Below, one piece after another: positions 34,098-42,055 of a DNA stretch of 64,000 nt. Origin of the DNA: JAAYCI01 sp031551695 (GTDB lineage Bacteria > Bacillota > Clostridia > Oscillospirales > Ruminococcaceae); assembly GCA_031551695.1 (NCBI GenBank), contig JAVBNG010000012.1, positions 1-64,000 on the forward strand, written 5' to 3'. The translations under genes and the position numbers were made by a program. The notes under the pieces are model-generated. The model saw nothing but the letters and a program-made list of their open reading frames with translations. It was not told the DNA's origin and made no database searches. The number at the start of each line of letters is the position of its first letter. Position 1 is the stretch's first letter.

Positions 34098-34139
34098 CAC
34101 GGCAAGGCGGCGCGTTTTGGCGCACAACAAACAGGCAAG

Positions 34140-34165
34140 GCGGGCGCATTTTGCGTCCGCTTTTT
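34140..34165 (+). terminator. Terminator after the RHH gene
   Basis: Stem GCGGGCGCA/TGCGTCCGC (one G-U pair), TTT loop, then TTTTT. It separates the RHH transcript from the S10 promoter 50 nt downstream. Confidence 0.75.
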
Positions 34166-34214
34166 CGGGAGAAATTTTTCCCATGTTTTTTTCCATGTTT
34201 TTCTCCGAAAAGTC

Positions 34215-34243
34215 TTGCATTCGGCCCCGGGTTGTGTTAACCT
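34215..34243 (+). promoter_or_regulatory. Candidate promoter of the S10-spc-alpha superoperon
   Basis: TTGCAT (34215-34220), 17 nt, TAACCT (34238-34243) with an extended TGT in front. The start would give a leader of about 370 nt before rpsJ. No better hexamer pair was seen between the upstream terminator and rpsJ. Confidence 0.45.
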
Positions 34244-34311
34244 GTTTAAGCGACTGCGAATGCCCCATGGAAATGGGGTGCGATATGCGTTGAAGCGGGA
34301 GGTTGCGGCAT

Positions 34312-34342
34312 AAACCGGGTTTCGCACCCGTGGCCGGTTTTT
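34312..34342 (+). terminator. Attenuator-like hairpin in the S10 leader
   Basis: AAACCGG (34312-34318) pairs with CCGGTTT (34334-34340), ending in TTTTT; an inner GGGT/ACCC pairing competes. A smaller hairpin CCCCAT-GGAA-ATGGGG (34263-34278) precedes it. A terminator inside the leader fits autogenous control of ribosomal protein operons. Confidence 0.45.
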
Positions 34343-34619
34343 CCGCGGAGTATGTCGGGTCATGAACCGGGCGACAAATACTGACTGCGAAGGGATATGT
34401 TTGAGGCGCATTCTGCGCGCAAACCAATTTCCACCTTCACCTGCCAAGGCAAAACGGGCGGGCGATGAATTCGCACTGGGTTTTGTCCGGCAGAACTGGA
34501 ACGATGCGGTTCTCCGGCTTTTCTCATGCAAAAGGGTGAAACACCCGGCGCAGTGTAAAGTATTTTGCAAACCGCCGAAACAACACTATTACTATAAGGA
34601 ACTCAGGAGGCGATTTCAT

Positions 34620-34931
34620 TTGGCAGTCAAAGAAAAGATCAGGATTCGTTTGAAGAGCTACGACGCGGGCCTTATTGACGCGGCATCGGAGAAAATTGTG
34701 GAAACGGCGAAGCGCACAGGCGCCCGCGTGTCCGGCCCCATCCCGCTGCCCACCGACAAAGAGGTTGTCACCATCCTGCGCGCGGTGCACAAGTACAAAG
34801 ACAGCCGCGAGCAGTTCGAAACCCGCACGCACAAGCGCCTCATCGACATCCTGCGGCCGTCGAACAAGACGGTGGAAGCGCTCACGGGCTTGCAGCTGCC
34901 GGCCGGTGTGGAGATCGAGATCAAGCTGTAA
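34620..34931 (+). CDS. rpsJ: 30S ribosomal protein S10
   Basis: 103 residues, head of the 30S subunit and also an antitermination factor (NusE). Contains IRIRLKSYDAGLID and the HKRLIDILRPSNKTVEAL helix. TTG 34620 is 9 nt after CAGGAGG; upstream codons in the same frame belong to the leader. First gene of the S10 cluster. The following spacer to rplC is 122 nt, longer than usual, and can fold on its GC-rich repeats. Confidence 0.96.
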   Translation: MAVKEKIRIRLKSYDAGLIDAASEKIVETAKRTGARVSGPIPLPTDKEVVTILRAVHKYKDSREQFETRTHKRLIDILRPSNKTVEALTGLQLPAGVEIEIKL

Positions 34932-35053
34932 ACCTATTTATAAGTAGTATCAGCAGGCAGAACCCATACAGGGTCATGTTGGCGGCGGCCGAAAGGCGGC
35001 GCGTCAACCAATAACCCGGCCGCAGGCGAAGCGGCCGAAGAAGGAGGCAGCCC

Positions 35054-35692
35054 ATGCAAAAGGGTATTATCGGCAAAAAGGTCGGCATGACGCAGGTGTA
35101 CAACGAAGCGGGCAAAGTGGTCCCCGTCACCGTGGTGGAAGCGGGCCCGTGCGTCGTGGTGCAGAAGAAGACGAAGGATTCCGACGGTTACGAAGCCGTG
35201 CAGCTCGGGTTTGGCGACGTTTCCGCAAAGCGCGTGACGAAGCCTGCCAAGGGCCATTTCGACAAGGCGGACGTTGCGCCGAAGCGCACCTTGCGCGAAT
35301 TCAAATTCGACGACATCAGCGGCATGAACGTGGGCGATATCCTGAAGGCCGACGTGTTTGCCGAGGGCGATAAAATCGACGTGGTGGGCACCAGCAAGGG
35401 CAAGGGCTACGCCGGCACCATCAAACGCTGGAACGGCCACCGCATGCGCGAGACCCACGGCGCCGGCCCTGTTACCCGGCACGTCGGCTCCATCGGCGCC
35501 TGCTCCAGCCCCTCCCGCGTGTTCAAGGGCAAGAAGATGGCGGGCCACCTCGGCTTCGAGCGCGTCACCGTTCAGAACCTGACGGTGGTGAAAGTGGATG
35601 CCGAAAACAATCTCATCGCTATCAAGGGCGCGCTTCCCGGAGCCAAGGGAAGCCTTGTGTGCCTGAAAGACAGCGTCAAGGCGAAGGCGTAA
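35054..35692 (+). CDS. rplC: 50S ribosomal protein L3
   Basis: 212 residues; binds 23S rRNA near the peptidyl-transferase centre. Starts KGIIGKKVGMTQVYNE; the central loop SKGKGYAGTIKRW...HGAGPVTRHVGSIG is the conserved extension. AAGGAGG lies just before ATG 35054, and rplD follows after 14 nt. Confidence 0.97.
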   Translation: MQKGIIGKKVGMTQVYNEAGKVVPVTVVEAGPCVVVQKKTKDSDGYEAVQLGFGDVSAKRVTKPAKGHFDKADVAPKRTLREFKFDDISGMNVGDILKADVFAEGDKIDVVGTSKGKGYAGTIKRWNGHRMRETHGAGPVTRHVGSIGACSSPSRVFKGKKMAGHLGFERVTVQNLTVVKVDAENNLIAIKGALPGAKGSLVCLKDSVKAKA

Positions 35693-35706
35693 AGGAGGAG
35701 GCATAA

Positions 35707-36330
35707 ATGGCTAAATTTGATGTGGTGGACATGAAGGGCAAAAAAGTGGACACCATTACCCTGAATGACGAGATTTTTGCCGTAAAGCCCAACAAGCGCG
35801 CCATGCACGCCGTTGTGGTGAACTACCTTGCAAACCAGCGCCAGGGCAACCAAAGCACCAAAACCCGCGGCGAAGTTCGCGGCGGCGGCCGCAAGCCCTG
35901 GAGGCAAAAGGGCACCGGCCATGCGCGGCAGGGCTCTACCCGCAGCCCGCAGTGGAAAGGCGGCGGCGTGGCCCTTGGGCCGAAGCCCCGCGACTACAGC
36001 TACACCCTGAACCGCAAGCTGCGCCACCTGGCACTTGTGTCGGCCATTTCGGCCAAAGCGGCCGCCGGCGAGATCGTGTTTGTGGACACCTTCAAGGTGG
36101 ACGAGTACAAGACCAAAACCGTGGTCGGCATGCTGAAGGACTGTGGCGCGGCCAAAAAAGCCCTCATCATCACCGATGTGGTGAACGAGAAAATGGTGAA
36201 AAGCGCGTCGAACATCCCGGGCGTGAAAACCACCACGGCGAACCTCATCAATGTGTACGACCTGTTGAACAGCGGCACCTGCGTGGTAAGCGTGGATGCG
36301 GCGAAGAAAATCGAGGAGGTGTTCGCATAA
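35707..36330 (+). CDS. rplD: 50S ribosomal protein L4
   Basis: 207 residues. Has the rRNA-reaching loop with TRGEVRGGGRKPWRQKGTGH and GPKPRDYSYTLN. In many bacteria L4 also represses the S10 operon. The stop overlaps the rplW ATG by one base, so the two are translated together. Confidence 0.97.
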   Translation: MAKFDVVDMKGKKVDTITLNDEIFAVKPNKRAMHAVVVNYLANQRQGNQSTKTRGEVRGGGRKPWRQKGTGHARQGSTRSPQWKGGGVALGPKPRDYSYTLNRKLRHLALVSAISAKAAAGEIVFVDTFKVDEYKTKTVVGMLKDCGAAKKALIITDVVNEKMVKSASNIPGVKTTTANLINVYDLLNSGTCVVSVDAAKKIEEVFA

Positions 36331-36626
36331 TGAAAGTAGCGCCTCAGGATATCGTGCTGGGCCCTATCATCACCGAGAACTCGATGCAGGGTGTGCAGCA
36401 GAAGAAATACACCTTCAAGGTGGCGAAGGACGCGACGAAGATCTCCATTGCGCAGGCGGTGGAAGAACTGTTCGGCGTGGACGTGAAAAAGGTGAACACA
36501 ATTTCGGTGCGCGGGCAGTTCCGCCGCCAGGGCCGGAACGGCGGCTATACAGCCTCCTTCAAAAAGGCCATCGTGACCCTCACCGAAAAATCGAAGAGCA
36601 TTGAGTTCTTCGAGACAATGATGTAA
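36330..36626 (+). CDS. rplW: 50S ribosomal protein L23
   Basis: 98 residues at the polypeptide exit, docking site for trigger factor and SRP. Shows DIVLGPIITENSMQ, KYTFKVAKDATKISIAQAVE and the VKKVNTISVRG strand. GAGGAGGTG lies 7-8 nt before ATG 36330 inside the rplD end. Confidence 0.97.
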   Translation: MKVAPQDIVLGPIITENSMQGVQQKKYTFKVAKDATKISIAQAVEELFGVDVKKVNTISVRGQFRRQGRNGGYTASFKKAIVTLTEKSKSIEFFETMM

Positions 36627-36642
36627 GGAGGAGCGAACCAGC

Positions 36643-37476
36643 ATGGCGATTAAAAAATACAAGCCGACAACGCCCGGCCGCCGTGGCATGACGGTGACGG
36701 ACTACTCCACATTGTCGAAGGTGGAGCCGGAGCGCAGCCTGCTTGAACCGATGAAAAAACACGCGGGCCGCAACTCGTACGGGCGCATCACGGTGCGCCA
36801 CCACGGCGGCGGCTGCCGCCGCAAGTACCGCCTGGTGGACTTCAAGCGCCAGAAGCTTGACACCCCGGCCGAGGTGCTTACCATCGAGTATGACCCGAAC
36901 CGTTCGGCGCACATTGCGCTCATCCGGTACGAAGACGGCGTGAAGAGCTACATCACCGCCGCCGAGGGCATGAAAGTGGGCGACACCGTGATGAACGGCC
37001 AGGGCGCCGACATCAAGCCCGGCAACTCGATGCAGTTCAAGTTCATCCCTGTTGGCACCGTGGTGCACAACATTGAAATGTACCCCGGCAAGGGCGCGCA
37101 GATTGTGCGCGCCGCCGGCACCCAGGCCCAGCTGATGGCCAAAGAGGGCAAATACGCTCTCGTCCGCCTGCCGTCGGGCGAAATCCGCAACTTCCCCGTG
37201 GAGTGCGTGGCCACCATCGGCCAGGTTGGCAACATCGACCACGAAAACGTGAACATCGGCAAGGCCGGCCGCAAACGCCACATGGGCTGGCGGCCCACCG
37301 TGCGAGGCAGCGTGATGAACCCCTGTGACCACCCGCACGGCGGCGGCGAGGGCAAAAGCCCCATCGGCCGCCCCGGCCCTGTGACACCGTGGGGCAAGCC
37401 CACGCTCGGTTACAAAACACGCAAGAAATTCAAGGCGAGCGACAAGTTGATTGTCAAACGCGCACGCGCCAAATAA
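36643..37476 (+). CDS. rplB: 50S ribosomal protein L2
   Basis: 277 residues, needed for subunit association and peptidyl transfer. Shows GRNSYGRITVRHHGGG near residue 46 and the C-terminal VMNPCDHPHGGGEG with the conserved functional His. AAGGAGGAG precedes ATG 36643. Confidence 0.98.
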   Translation: MAIKKYKPTTPGRRGMTVTDYSTLSKVEPERSLLEPMKKHAGRNSYGRITVRHHGGGCRRKYRLVDFKRQKLDTPAEVLTIEYDPNRSAHIALIRYEDGVKSYITAAEGMKVGDTVMNGQGADIKPGNSMQFKFIPVGTVVHNIEMYPGKGAQIVRAAGTQAQLMAKEGKYALVRLPSGEIRNFPVECVATIGQVGNIDHENVNIGKAGRKRHMGWRPTVRGSVMNPCDHPHGGGEGKSPIGRPGPVTPWGKPTLGYKTRKKFKASDKLIVKRARAK

Positions 37477-37487
37477 GGGGGAGCAGA

Positions 37488-37760
37488 ATGGGCAGAAGCG
37501 TTAAAAAAGGACCATTTGTACAGCCTGCGCTCTTGAAGCGGGTGCAGGCGATGAACGAGGCAAGCGAGAAGCGCGTCTTGAAGACCTGGAGCCGCGCCTC
37601 CACCATTTTCCCGGATTTTGTGGGCCACACCTTCGCGGTGCACGACGGCCGCAAACACGTGCCTGTGTACGTGACGGAAGACATGGTGGGCCACAAGCTG
37701 GGCGAGTTTGCGCCCACGCGCACCTACCGCGGCCACGCGGGCAGCAAAACAGGAAGGTAA
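37488..37760 (+). CDS. rpsS: 30S ribosomal protein S19
   Basis: 90 residues, complexes with S13 in the 30S head. RSVKKGPFV start, WSRASTIFPDFVGHTFAVHDGRKHVPVYV, and RTYRGHAG end. ATG 37488, preceded by GGGGGAGC, is the normal start; the frame also runs upstream into rplB. Confidence 0.97.
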   Translation: MGRSVKKGPFVQPALLKRVQAMNEASEKRVLKTWSRASTIFPDFVGHTFAVHDGRKHVPVYVTEDMVGHKLGEFAPTRTYRGHAGSKTGR

Positions 37761-37776
37761 AAGGAGGAGACGGGAA

Positions 37777-38127
37777 TTGGAAGAAAACCGCGCATTTGCA
37801 AAACTGAACTACGCGCGCATTTCGCCGCGTAAAGTCAGCATCGTTCTCGACCTCATCCGCAACCAGCCGGTGGACAAGGCTTTGGGTATTCTGCAGTACA
37901 CCCCGAAGGCCGCAAGCGAATTGCTGCTGAAACTGGTGAAAAGCGCCGAGGCGAATGCCGAGAACAACCACAACATGGACAAATCGAACCTCTACGTGGC
38001 GGAATGCTTCGTCACCCCCGGGCCCACCCTTAAGAGGATCCAGCCCAAGGACCACGGCAAGGCGTTTCGCATCCTGAAGCGCACGAGCCACATCACCGTG
38101 GTGCTCAAAGAGCAAGAGCGGAATTAA
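37777..38127 (+). CDS. rplV: 50S ribosomal protein L22
   Basis: 116 residues; its hairpin lines the exit tunnel. ARISPRKVSIVLDLIRN, ALGILQYTPKAAS and the C-terminal ILKRTSHITVVL. TTG 37777 follows AAAGGAGGAG at good distance and gives a family-length protein; an upstream in-frame start would overlap rpsS. Confidence 0.95.
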   Translation: MEENRAFAKLNYARISPRKVSIVLDLIRNQPVDKALGILQYTPKAASELLLKLVKSAEANAENNHNMDKSNLYVAECFVTPGPTLKRIQPKDHGKAFRILKRTSHITVVLKEQERN

Positions 38128-38146
38128 GGGAGGCAGGAGAGAAAGT

Positions 38147-38896
38147 ATGGGTCAAAAAGTCAATCCGAACGGTTTGCGCGTTGGTGTCATCCGCGATTGG
38201 AACAGCCGCTGGTATGTGGACAAGAAAAACTTTGGCGACACCCTGGTGGAAGACTACAACATCCGCAAGCACCTGAAAAAACGCCTGTATTCCGCCGGTG
38301 TGCCGAAAATCGAGATCGAACGCACGTTCGACACGAGCAGCGGCAAACCCACGGTGAAAATCAACCTCTACGTGGCGAAGCCCGGCATGGTCATCGGCCG
38401 TGGCGGCACCGAGATCGACAAGATCCGCCTGGACGTGGAGAAAATGATTGGCAAAAGCGTGAATTTGAACATCGTGGAGATTAAAAATCCCGATGTGAAC
38501 GCGCAGCTGGTGGCCGAGAACATCGCCCAGCAGCTGGAGCGCCGCACCGCGTTCCGCCGCGCCATGAAGCAGTCCATCGGCCGCGCCATGCGCTTCGGCG
38601 CAAAGGGCATCAAGTGCCAGGTGGGCGGCCGCCTGAACGGCGCCGACATCGCCCGCAGCGAGCATTACCACGAGGGCACCATTCCGCTGCAGACCCTGCG
38701 CGCGGACATTGATTACGGCTTTGCCGAGGCGAACACCACCTACGGCAAAATCGGCATCAAGGTGTGGATCTACAAGGGTGAGGTGCTGAAGGGCACGAAG
38801 CCCCTGGACGATACGGCACGTCCCCCGCGCCAAGAGCGCGGCGACCGCCGCGATGACCGCCGTCCCCGCAACAATGACCGCGGTCCGCGGAAGTAG
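38147..38896 (+). CDS. rpsC: 30S ribosomal protein S3
   Basis: 249 residues, at the mRNA entry channel. GQKVNPNGLRVGVIRDW start, KH domain with GMVIGRGGTEIDKIR, and AKGIKCQVGGRLNGADIAR. The last 30 residues form a tail of alternating Arg and Asp (RQERGDRRDDRRPRNNDRG), longer and more charged than in many homologues, probably disordered and RNA-contacting. Confidence 0.97.
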   Translation: MGQKVNPNGLRVGVIRDWNSRWYVDKKNFGDTLVEDYNIRKHLKKRLYSAGVPKIEIERTFDTSSGKPTVKINLYVAKPGMVIGRGGTEIDKIRLDVEKMIGKSVNLNIVEIKNPDVNAQLVAENIAQQLERRTAFRRAMKQSIGRAMRFGAKGIKCQVGGRLNGADIARSEHYHEGTIPLQTLRADIDYGFAEANTTYGKIGIKVWIYKGEVLKGTKPLDDTARPPRQERGDRRDDRRPRNNDRGPRK

Positions 38897-38914
38897 AGAA
38901 GGAGGCAACCAATC

Positions 38915-39451
38915 ATGTTAATGCCGAAACGCGTGAAATACCGCCGGCAGCAGCGTGGCCGCATGAAGGGCAAAGCGACCCGCGGCAACGTGGTAAACCA
39001 GGGCGAGTTTGGCCTGGTTGCGCTGGAGCCGTCGTGGATCACGTCGAACCAGATAGAGGCCGCCCGTATTGCCATGACGCGCTACATCAAGCGCGGCGGC
39101 AAGGTGTGGATCAAGATTTTCCCCGACAAGCCCGTTACCGAGAAACCCGCCGAGACCCGCATGGGCAGCGGCAAGGGCAGCCCGGAGTACTGGGTGGCCG
39201 TGGTGAAACCGGGCCGCGTGCTGTTTGAGCTGGCCGACGTGAACGAAGAGACCGCCCGCGAGGCGCTGCGCCTTGCCGCCCACAAGCTGCCCGTGAAAAC
39301 GAAGTTTGTGAAGCGCGAGGGCGAGTTCGCCGTGGAGCTGGGCAGAAAGCAAAAACGCATGCCGCTGCCTGTGGAAGCAGCCGCGGCGGAAGGCGAAGTG
39401 GCCGAAGCGCCCGCCGCCGAAGCTCCTGAAAAGGAGGGTGAAGCCGAATGA
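38915..39451 (+). CDS. rplP: 50S ribosomal protein L16 with acidic C-terminal extension
   Basis: 178 residues; the core L16 (about 1-140) helps position tRNA in the A site: MPKRVKYRRQQRGRMKG, MGSGKGSPEYWVAVVKPG. Usual length is about 140-145. The extra 35 residues are rich in Glu, Ala and Pro (AAAAEGEVAEAPAAEAPEKE) and presumably flexible. The end overlaps the rpmC start by 4 nt. Confidence 0.97.
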   Translation: MLMPKRVKYRRQQRGRMKGKATRGNVVNQGEFGLVALEPSWITSNQIEAARIAMTRYIKRGGKVWIKIFPDKPVTEKPAETRMGSGKGSPEYWVAVVKPGRVLFELADVNEETAREALRLAAHKLPVKTKFVKREGEFAVELGRKQKRMPLPVEAAAAEGEVAEAPAAEAPEKEGEAE

Positions 39452-39648
39452 AAGCGAGCGAACTGCGCGATATGAAGCCGATGGAGCTTGAGACAAAGCT
39501 TTCGGAACTGAAGGCTGAACTGTTCAACCTGCGGTTCCAGCACGCCATCAACCAGCTGGAAAACCCGCAGCGTATCAAAGAGGTGAAAAGGGACATTGCC
39601 CGCGTGAAAACGGTTTTGGGCGGCGTGGACCTTGGGGCCGCGAAATAA
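39448..39648 (+). CDS. rpmC: 50S ribosomal protein L29
   Basis: 66 residues, two-helix protein at the exit site near L23. MKASELRDMKPMELE, LKAELFNLRFQHAINQLENP and RIKEVKRDIARVKT are standard. The ATGA overlap with rplP indicates coupled translation. Confidence 0.96.
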   Translation: MKASELRDMKPMELETKLSELKAELFNLRFQHAINQLENPQRIKEVKRDIARVKTVLGGVDLGAAK

Positions 39649-39665
39649 GGAGGGGAGAGCGCTAA

Positions 39666-39929
39666 ATGGAAACACAAACACGTAACCTGCGCAAAACGCG
39701 CACAGGCGTCGTCGTTTCAGACAAAATGGACAAAACCATCGTTGTGGCCGTGAAAGACAGCGTGCGCCATCCTCTTTATAAGAAGATTATCAAGCGCACT
39801 GTGAAGTTCAAAGCGCACGACGAGAAAAACGAGTGCGGCGTTGGCGACCGCGTGACCATTATGGAAACGCGCCCGATTTCGAAGGAAAAACGCTGGCGGC
39901 TCGTGAAAATCATTGAGAAGGCTAAGTAG
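39666..39929 (+). CDS. rpsQ: 30S ribosomal protein S17
   Basis: 87 residues, primary 16S rRNA binder. KTRTGVVVSDKMDKTIVVAV and HPLYKKIIKRTVKFKAHDE, with GDRVTIMETRPISKEKRWRLV. Start ATG 39666 after AGGAGGGGAG. Confidence 0.97.
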   Translation: METQTRNLRKTRTGVVVSDKMDKTIVVAVKDSVRHPLYKKIIKRTVKFKAHDEKNECGVGDRVTIMETRPISKEKRWRLVKIIEKAK

Positions 39930-39955
39930 AAGCCGCCTAGGGAGGACTGTTTAAC

Positions 39956-40324
39956 ATGGTTCAAATGCAAACACGTCTCAAAGTGGCTGACAACACCGGC
40001 GCGAAGGAACTGATGTGCATCCGCGTGCTGGGCGGCAGCCGGAAGAGATATGCGGGCGTGGGCGACGTTATAGTGGCCAGCGTCAAGAAAAGCGCGCCGA
40101 ACGCGGGCGTGAAAAAAGGCGACGTGGTGAAGGCTGTCATCGTGCGCAGCACCCACGCGTTGCGGCGCGACGACGGCAGCTACATTCGTTTTGACGAGAA
40201 CGCCGCCGTGCTGATAAAAGACGATAAAAACCCCAGGGGCACACGTATCTTTGGGCCTGTTGCGCGCGAACTGCGCGAAAAAGGCTACTTGAAGATTTTG
40301 TCCCTTGCGCCGGAATCACTGTAA
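39956..40324 (+). CDS. rplN: 50S ribosomal protein L14
   Basis: 122 residues at the subunit interface; target of RsfS, which is also encoded in this window. VQMQTRLKVADNTGAKELMC, AVIVRSTHALRRDDGSYIRF and GTRIFGPVARELR. Shine-Dalgarno GGGAGGAC precedes ATG 39956. Confidence 0.98.
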   Translation: MVQMQTRLKVADNTGAKELMCIRVLGGSRKRYAGVGDVIVASVKKSAPNAGVKKGDVVKAVIVRSTHALRRDDGSYIRFDENAAVLIKDDKNPRGTRIFGPVARELREKGYLKILSLAPESL

Positions 40325-40338
40325 AGGAGGTGCCGTTT

Positions 40339-40692
40339 ATGAGTAACAGTAACAGCAATGCCAAAGTGCATGTCAAAGTGGGCGACACCGTGGAAGTGAT
40401 CAGCGGGCGCGACTACTCCGCCAGCGAGGCGGGCAAACGCCCCCGCGGCAAGGTGCTTGCCGTCAGCCCCAAGGAGGGCAAGGTCATTGTGGAGGGCCTG
40501 AACATCGTCACGAAGCATGTGAAGCCCCGCCGCCAGGGCCAGGCCGGCGGCATCGTGAAGGCCGAGGGCGCCCTGTACGCGTCCAAAGTGATGCTGGTGT
40601 GCCCGAAATGCAAAAAAGCCACCCGCATCGGCCACGGCGAAGAGAATGGCAAAAAAACGCGCGTCTGCAAAAAATGCGGCGCGCAGATGTAG
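40339..40692 (+). CDS. rplX: 50S ribosomal protein L24 with C-terminal zinc ribbon
   Basis: 117 residues, assembly initiator of the 50S subunit. KOW-type start VKVGDTVEVISGRD, then GLNIVTKHVKPRRQGQ. The C-terminus holds a four-cysteine ribbon (Cys88, 91, 110, 113), found in one L24 lineage. ATG 40339 is chosen over GTG 40330 because the latter overlaps the AAAGGAGG. Confidence 0.95.
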   Translation: MSNSNSNAKVHVKVGDTVEVISGRDYSASEAGKRPRGKVLAVSPKEGKVIVEGLNIVTKHVKPRRQGQAGGIVKAEGALYASKVMLVCPKCKKATRIGHGEENGKKTRVCKKCGAQM

Positions 40693-40705
40693 GAGGGAGC
40701 GCAAT

Positions 40706-41245
40706 ATGCCAAGGCTGAAAGACAAATACCAAAAAGACGTCGCTCCCGCCATGATGAAGAAGTTTGGCTATAAGAGCGTGATGCAAATTCCGAAGCTGGA
40801 CAAAGTGGTGGTGAATGTGGGCTGCGGCGATGCGCGTGACAACCCGAAGATCATGGAGGCCGTGATCAACGACCTCGGCATCATTACCGGGCAGAAGGCC
40901 ATCGTGTGCAATGCCAAGAAGAGCGTGGCGAACTTCAAGCTGCGCGAAGGCATGCCCATCGGCGCGAAGGTCACCTTGCGCGGCGACATGATGTACGAGT
41001 TCGTGGACCGGCTGTTCAGCGTTGCCTTTCCCCGCGTGCGTGACTTCCGCGGCATTTCCGGCAACGCCTTTGACGGCCGCGGCAACTACTCCGTGGGTGT
41101 GCGCGAGCAGCTGATTTTCCCGGAGATCGACTATGACAAGATCGACGCGGTGCGCGGCATGGACATCAGCTTCGTTACCACGGCGAAAAACGATGAAGAA
41201 GCAAAAGAGCTGCTGAGCCTGCTTGGCGCTCCGTTTGCCAACTAA
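40706..41245 (+). CDS. rplE: 50S ribosomal protein L5
   Basis: 179 residues, binds 5S rRNA. Starts MPRLKDKYQKDVAPAMMKKF; has AKKSVANFKLREGMPIG and the C-terminal GMDISFVTTAKNDEEAKELL. ATG 40706 has AGGAGGGAG upstream; the frame is open further back inside rplX. Confidence 0.97.
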   Translation: MPRLKDKYQKDVAPAMMKKFGYKSVMQIPKLDKVVVNVGCGDARDNPKIMEAVINDLGIITGQKAIVCNAKKSVANFKLREGMPIGAKVTLRGDMMYEFVDRLFSVAFPRVRDFRGISGNAFDGRGNYSVGVREQLIFPEIDYDKIDAVRGMDISFVTTAKNDEEAKELLSLLGAPFAN

Positions 41246-41263
41246 GAAGGAGGGAATAGAGCC

Positions 41264-41449
41264 ATGGCAAAGACCAGCATGAAAGTGAGCCAGAAGCGCC
41301 CGGCGAAGTTCTCTACCCGTGCGTACAACCGCTGCAAAATTTGCGGCCGTCCGCACGCGTACCTTCGCAAATACGGCGTGTGCCGCATCTGTTTCCGTGA
41401 GCTCGCCCACGCGGGCGACATCCCGGGTATGCGCAAGGCAAGTTGGTAA
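41264..41449 (+). CDS. rpsZ: 30S ribosomal protein S14, zinc type (S14Z)
   Basis: 61-residue C+ form of S14, with a zinc ribbon at Cys24, Cys27, Cys40 and Cys43 (RCKICGR...GVCRICF). The 61-residue length and GDIPGMRKASW end are typical. A 190-nt non-coding stretch follows before rpsH. Confidence 0.97.
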   Translation: MAKTSMKVSQKRPAKFSTRAYNRCKICGRPHAYLRKYGVCRICFRELAHAGDIPGMRKASW

Positions 41450-41639
41450 GAAGTCAAATTGGTGTGGCCGCAGGGCCATGCCGATTGCGCTCGCAGTCTT
41501 CGCTTTTGGTTGCAAAAGGGTTGCACAAACCCCTTGAGTAGTTAGGTCGTTTTTGAAACGATACCAACTTTCCAACCACAGGCAGCTGAAGGCGCGGGCC
41601 GCTTGAAGCGAACGACTTTGAAAGTAAGGAGAGACTAGA
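41450..41639 (+). other. Unusually long spacer between rpsZ and rpsH
   Basis: 190 nt without a convincing gene inside an otherwise tightly packed operon. It contains a small hairpin around CGTTTTTGAAACG (about 41549-41561) and GGTTGCAAAAGGGTTGC-type repeats, but no clear terminator, promoter or match to the structured repeat family. Confidence 0.5.
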
Positions 41640-42038
41640 ATGCATATCACCGACCCGATAGCTGATTTGCTCACCCGCATCCGCAACGCCAGCACCGCCA
41701 AGCACCCGAATGTGGATATCCCCGCTTCGAACATGAAGAAGGCCATCTGCCAAATTTTGGTGGACGAAGGCTATGTGAGAAGCATGCAGGTGATCGAAGA
41801 TAAAAAGCAGGGCGTCATCCGTGTGACGCTGAAGTATCAGGAAAACGGCAGCCCGGTCATCGCGGGGCTGCGCCGTGTGTCGAAGCCCGGCCTTCGCATC
41901 TATTCCAAGAGCGAAGAAATGCCGAAAGTGATGCGCGGCCTTGGCACGGCCATCATATCAACCTCGAAAGGCGTCATGACCGATAAAGCGGCCCGCAAAG
42001 ACAATGTGGGCGGCGAGGTCCTGGCCTTCGTCTGGTAA
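41640..42038 (+). CDS. rpsH: 30S ribosomal protein S8
   Basis: 132 residues, 16S central-domain binder and spc-operon repressor in E. coli. HITDPIADLLTRIRNA start; RRVSKPGLRIYSKSEEMPKV and GVMTDKAARKDNVGGEVLAFVW end. AAGGAGAG precedes ATG 41640. Confidence 0.97.
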   Translation: MHITDPIADLLTRIRNASTAKHPNVDIPASNMKKAICQILVDEGYVRSMQVIEDKKQGVIRVTLKYQENGSPVIAGLRRVSKPGLRIYSKSEEMPKVMRGLGTAIISTSKGVMTDKAARKDNVGGEVLAFVW

Positions 42039-42055
42039 GAAAGGGGCAAGGGACA

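Noticed and set aside
34362..34619. Longer S10 protein starting upstream
   Set aside because: The extra 86 codons have no S10 homology and lie in the leader; the TTG at 34620 has a proper Shine-Dalgarno and gives the family length.
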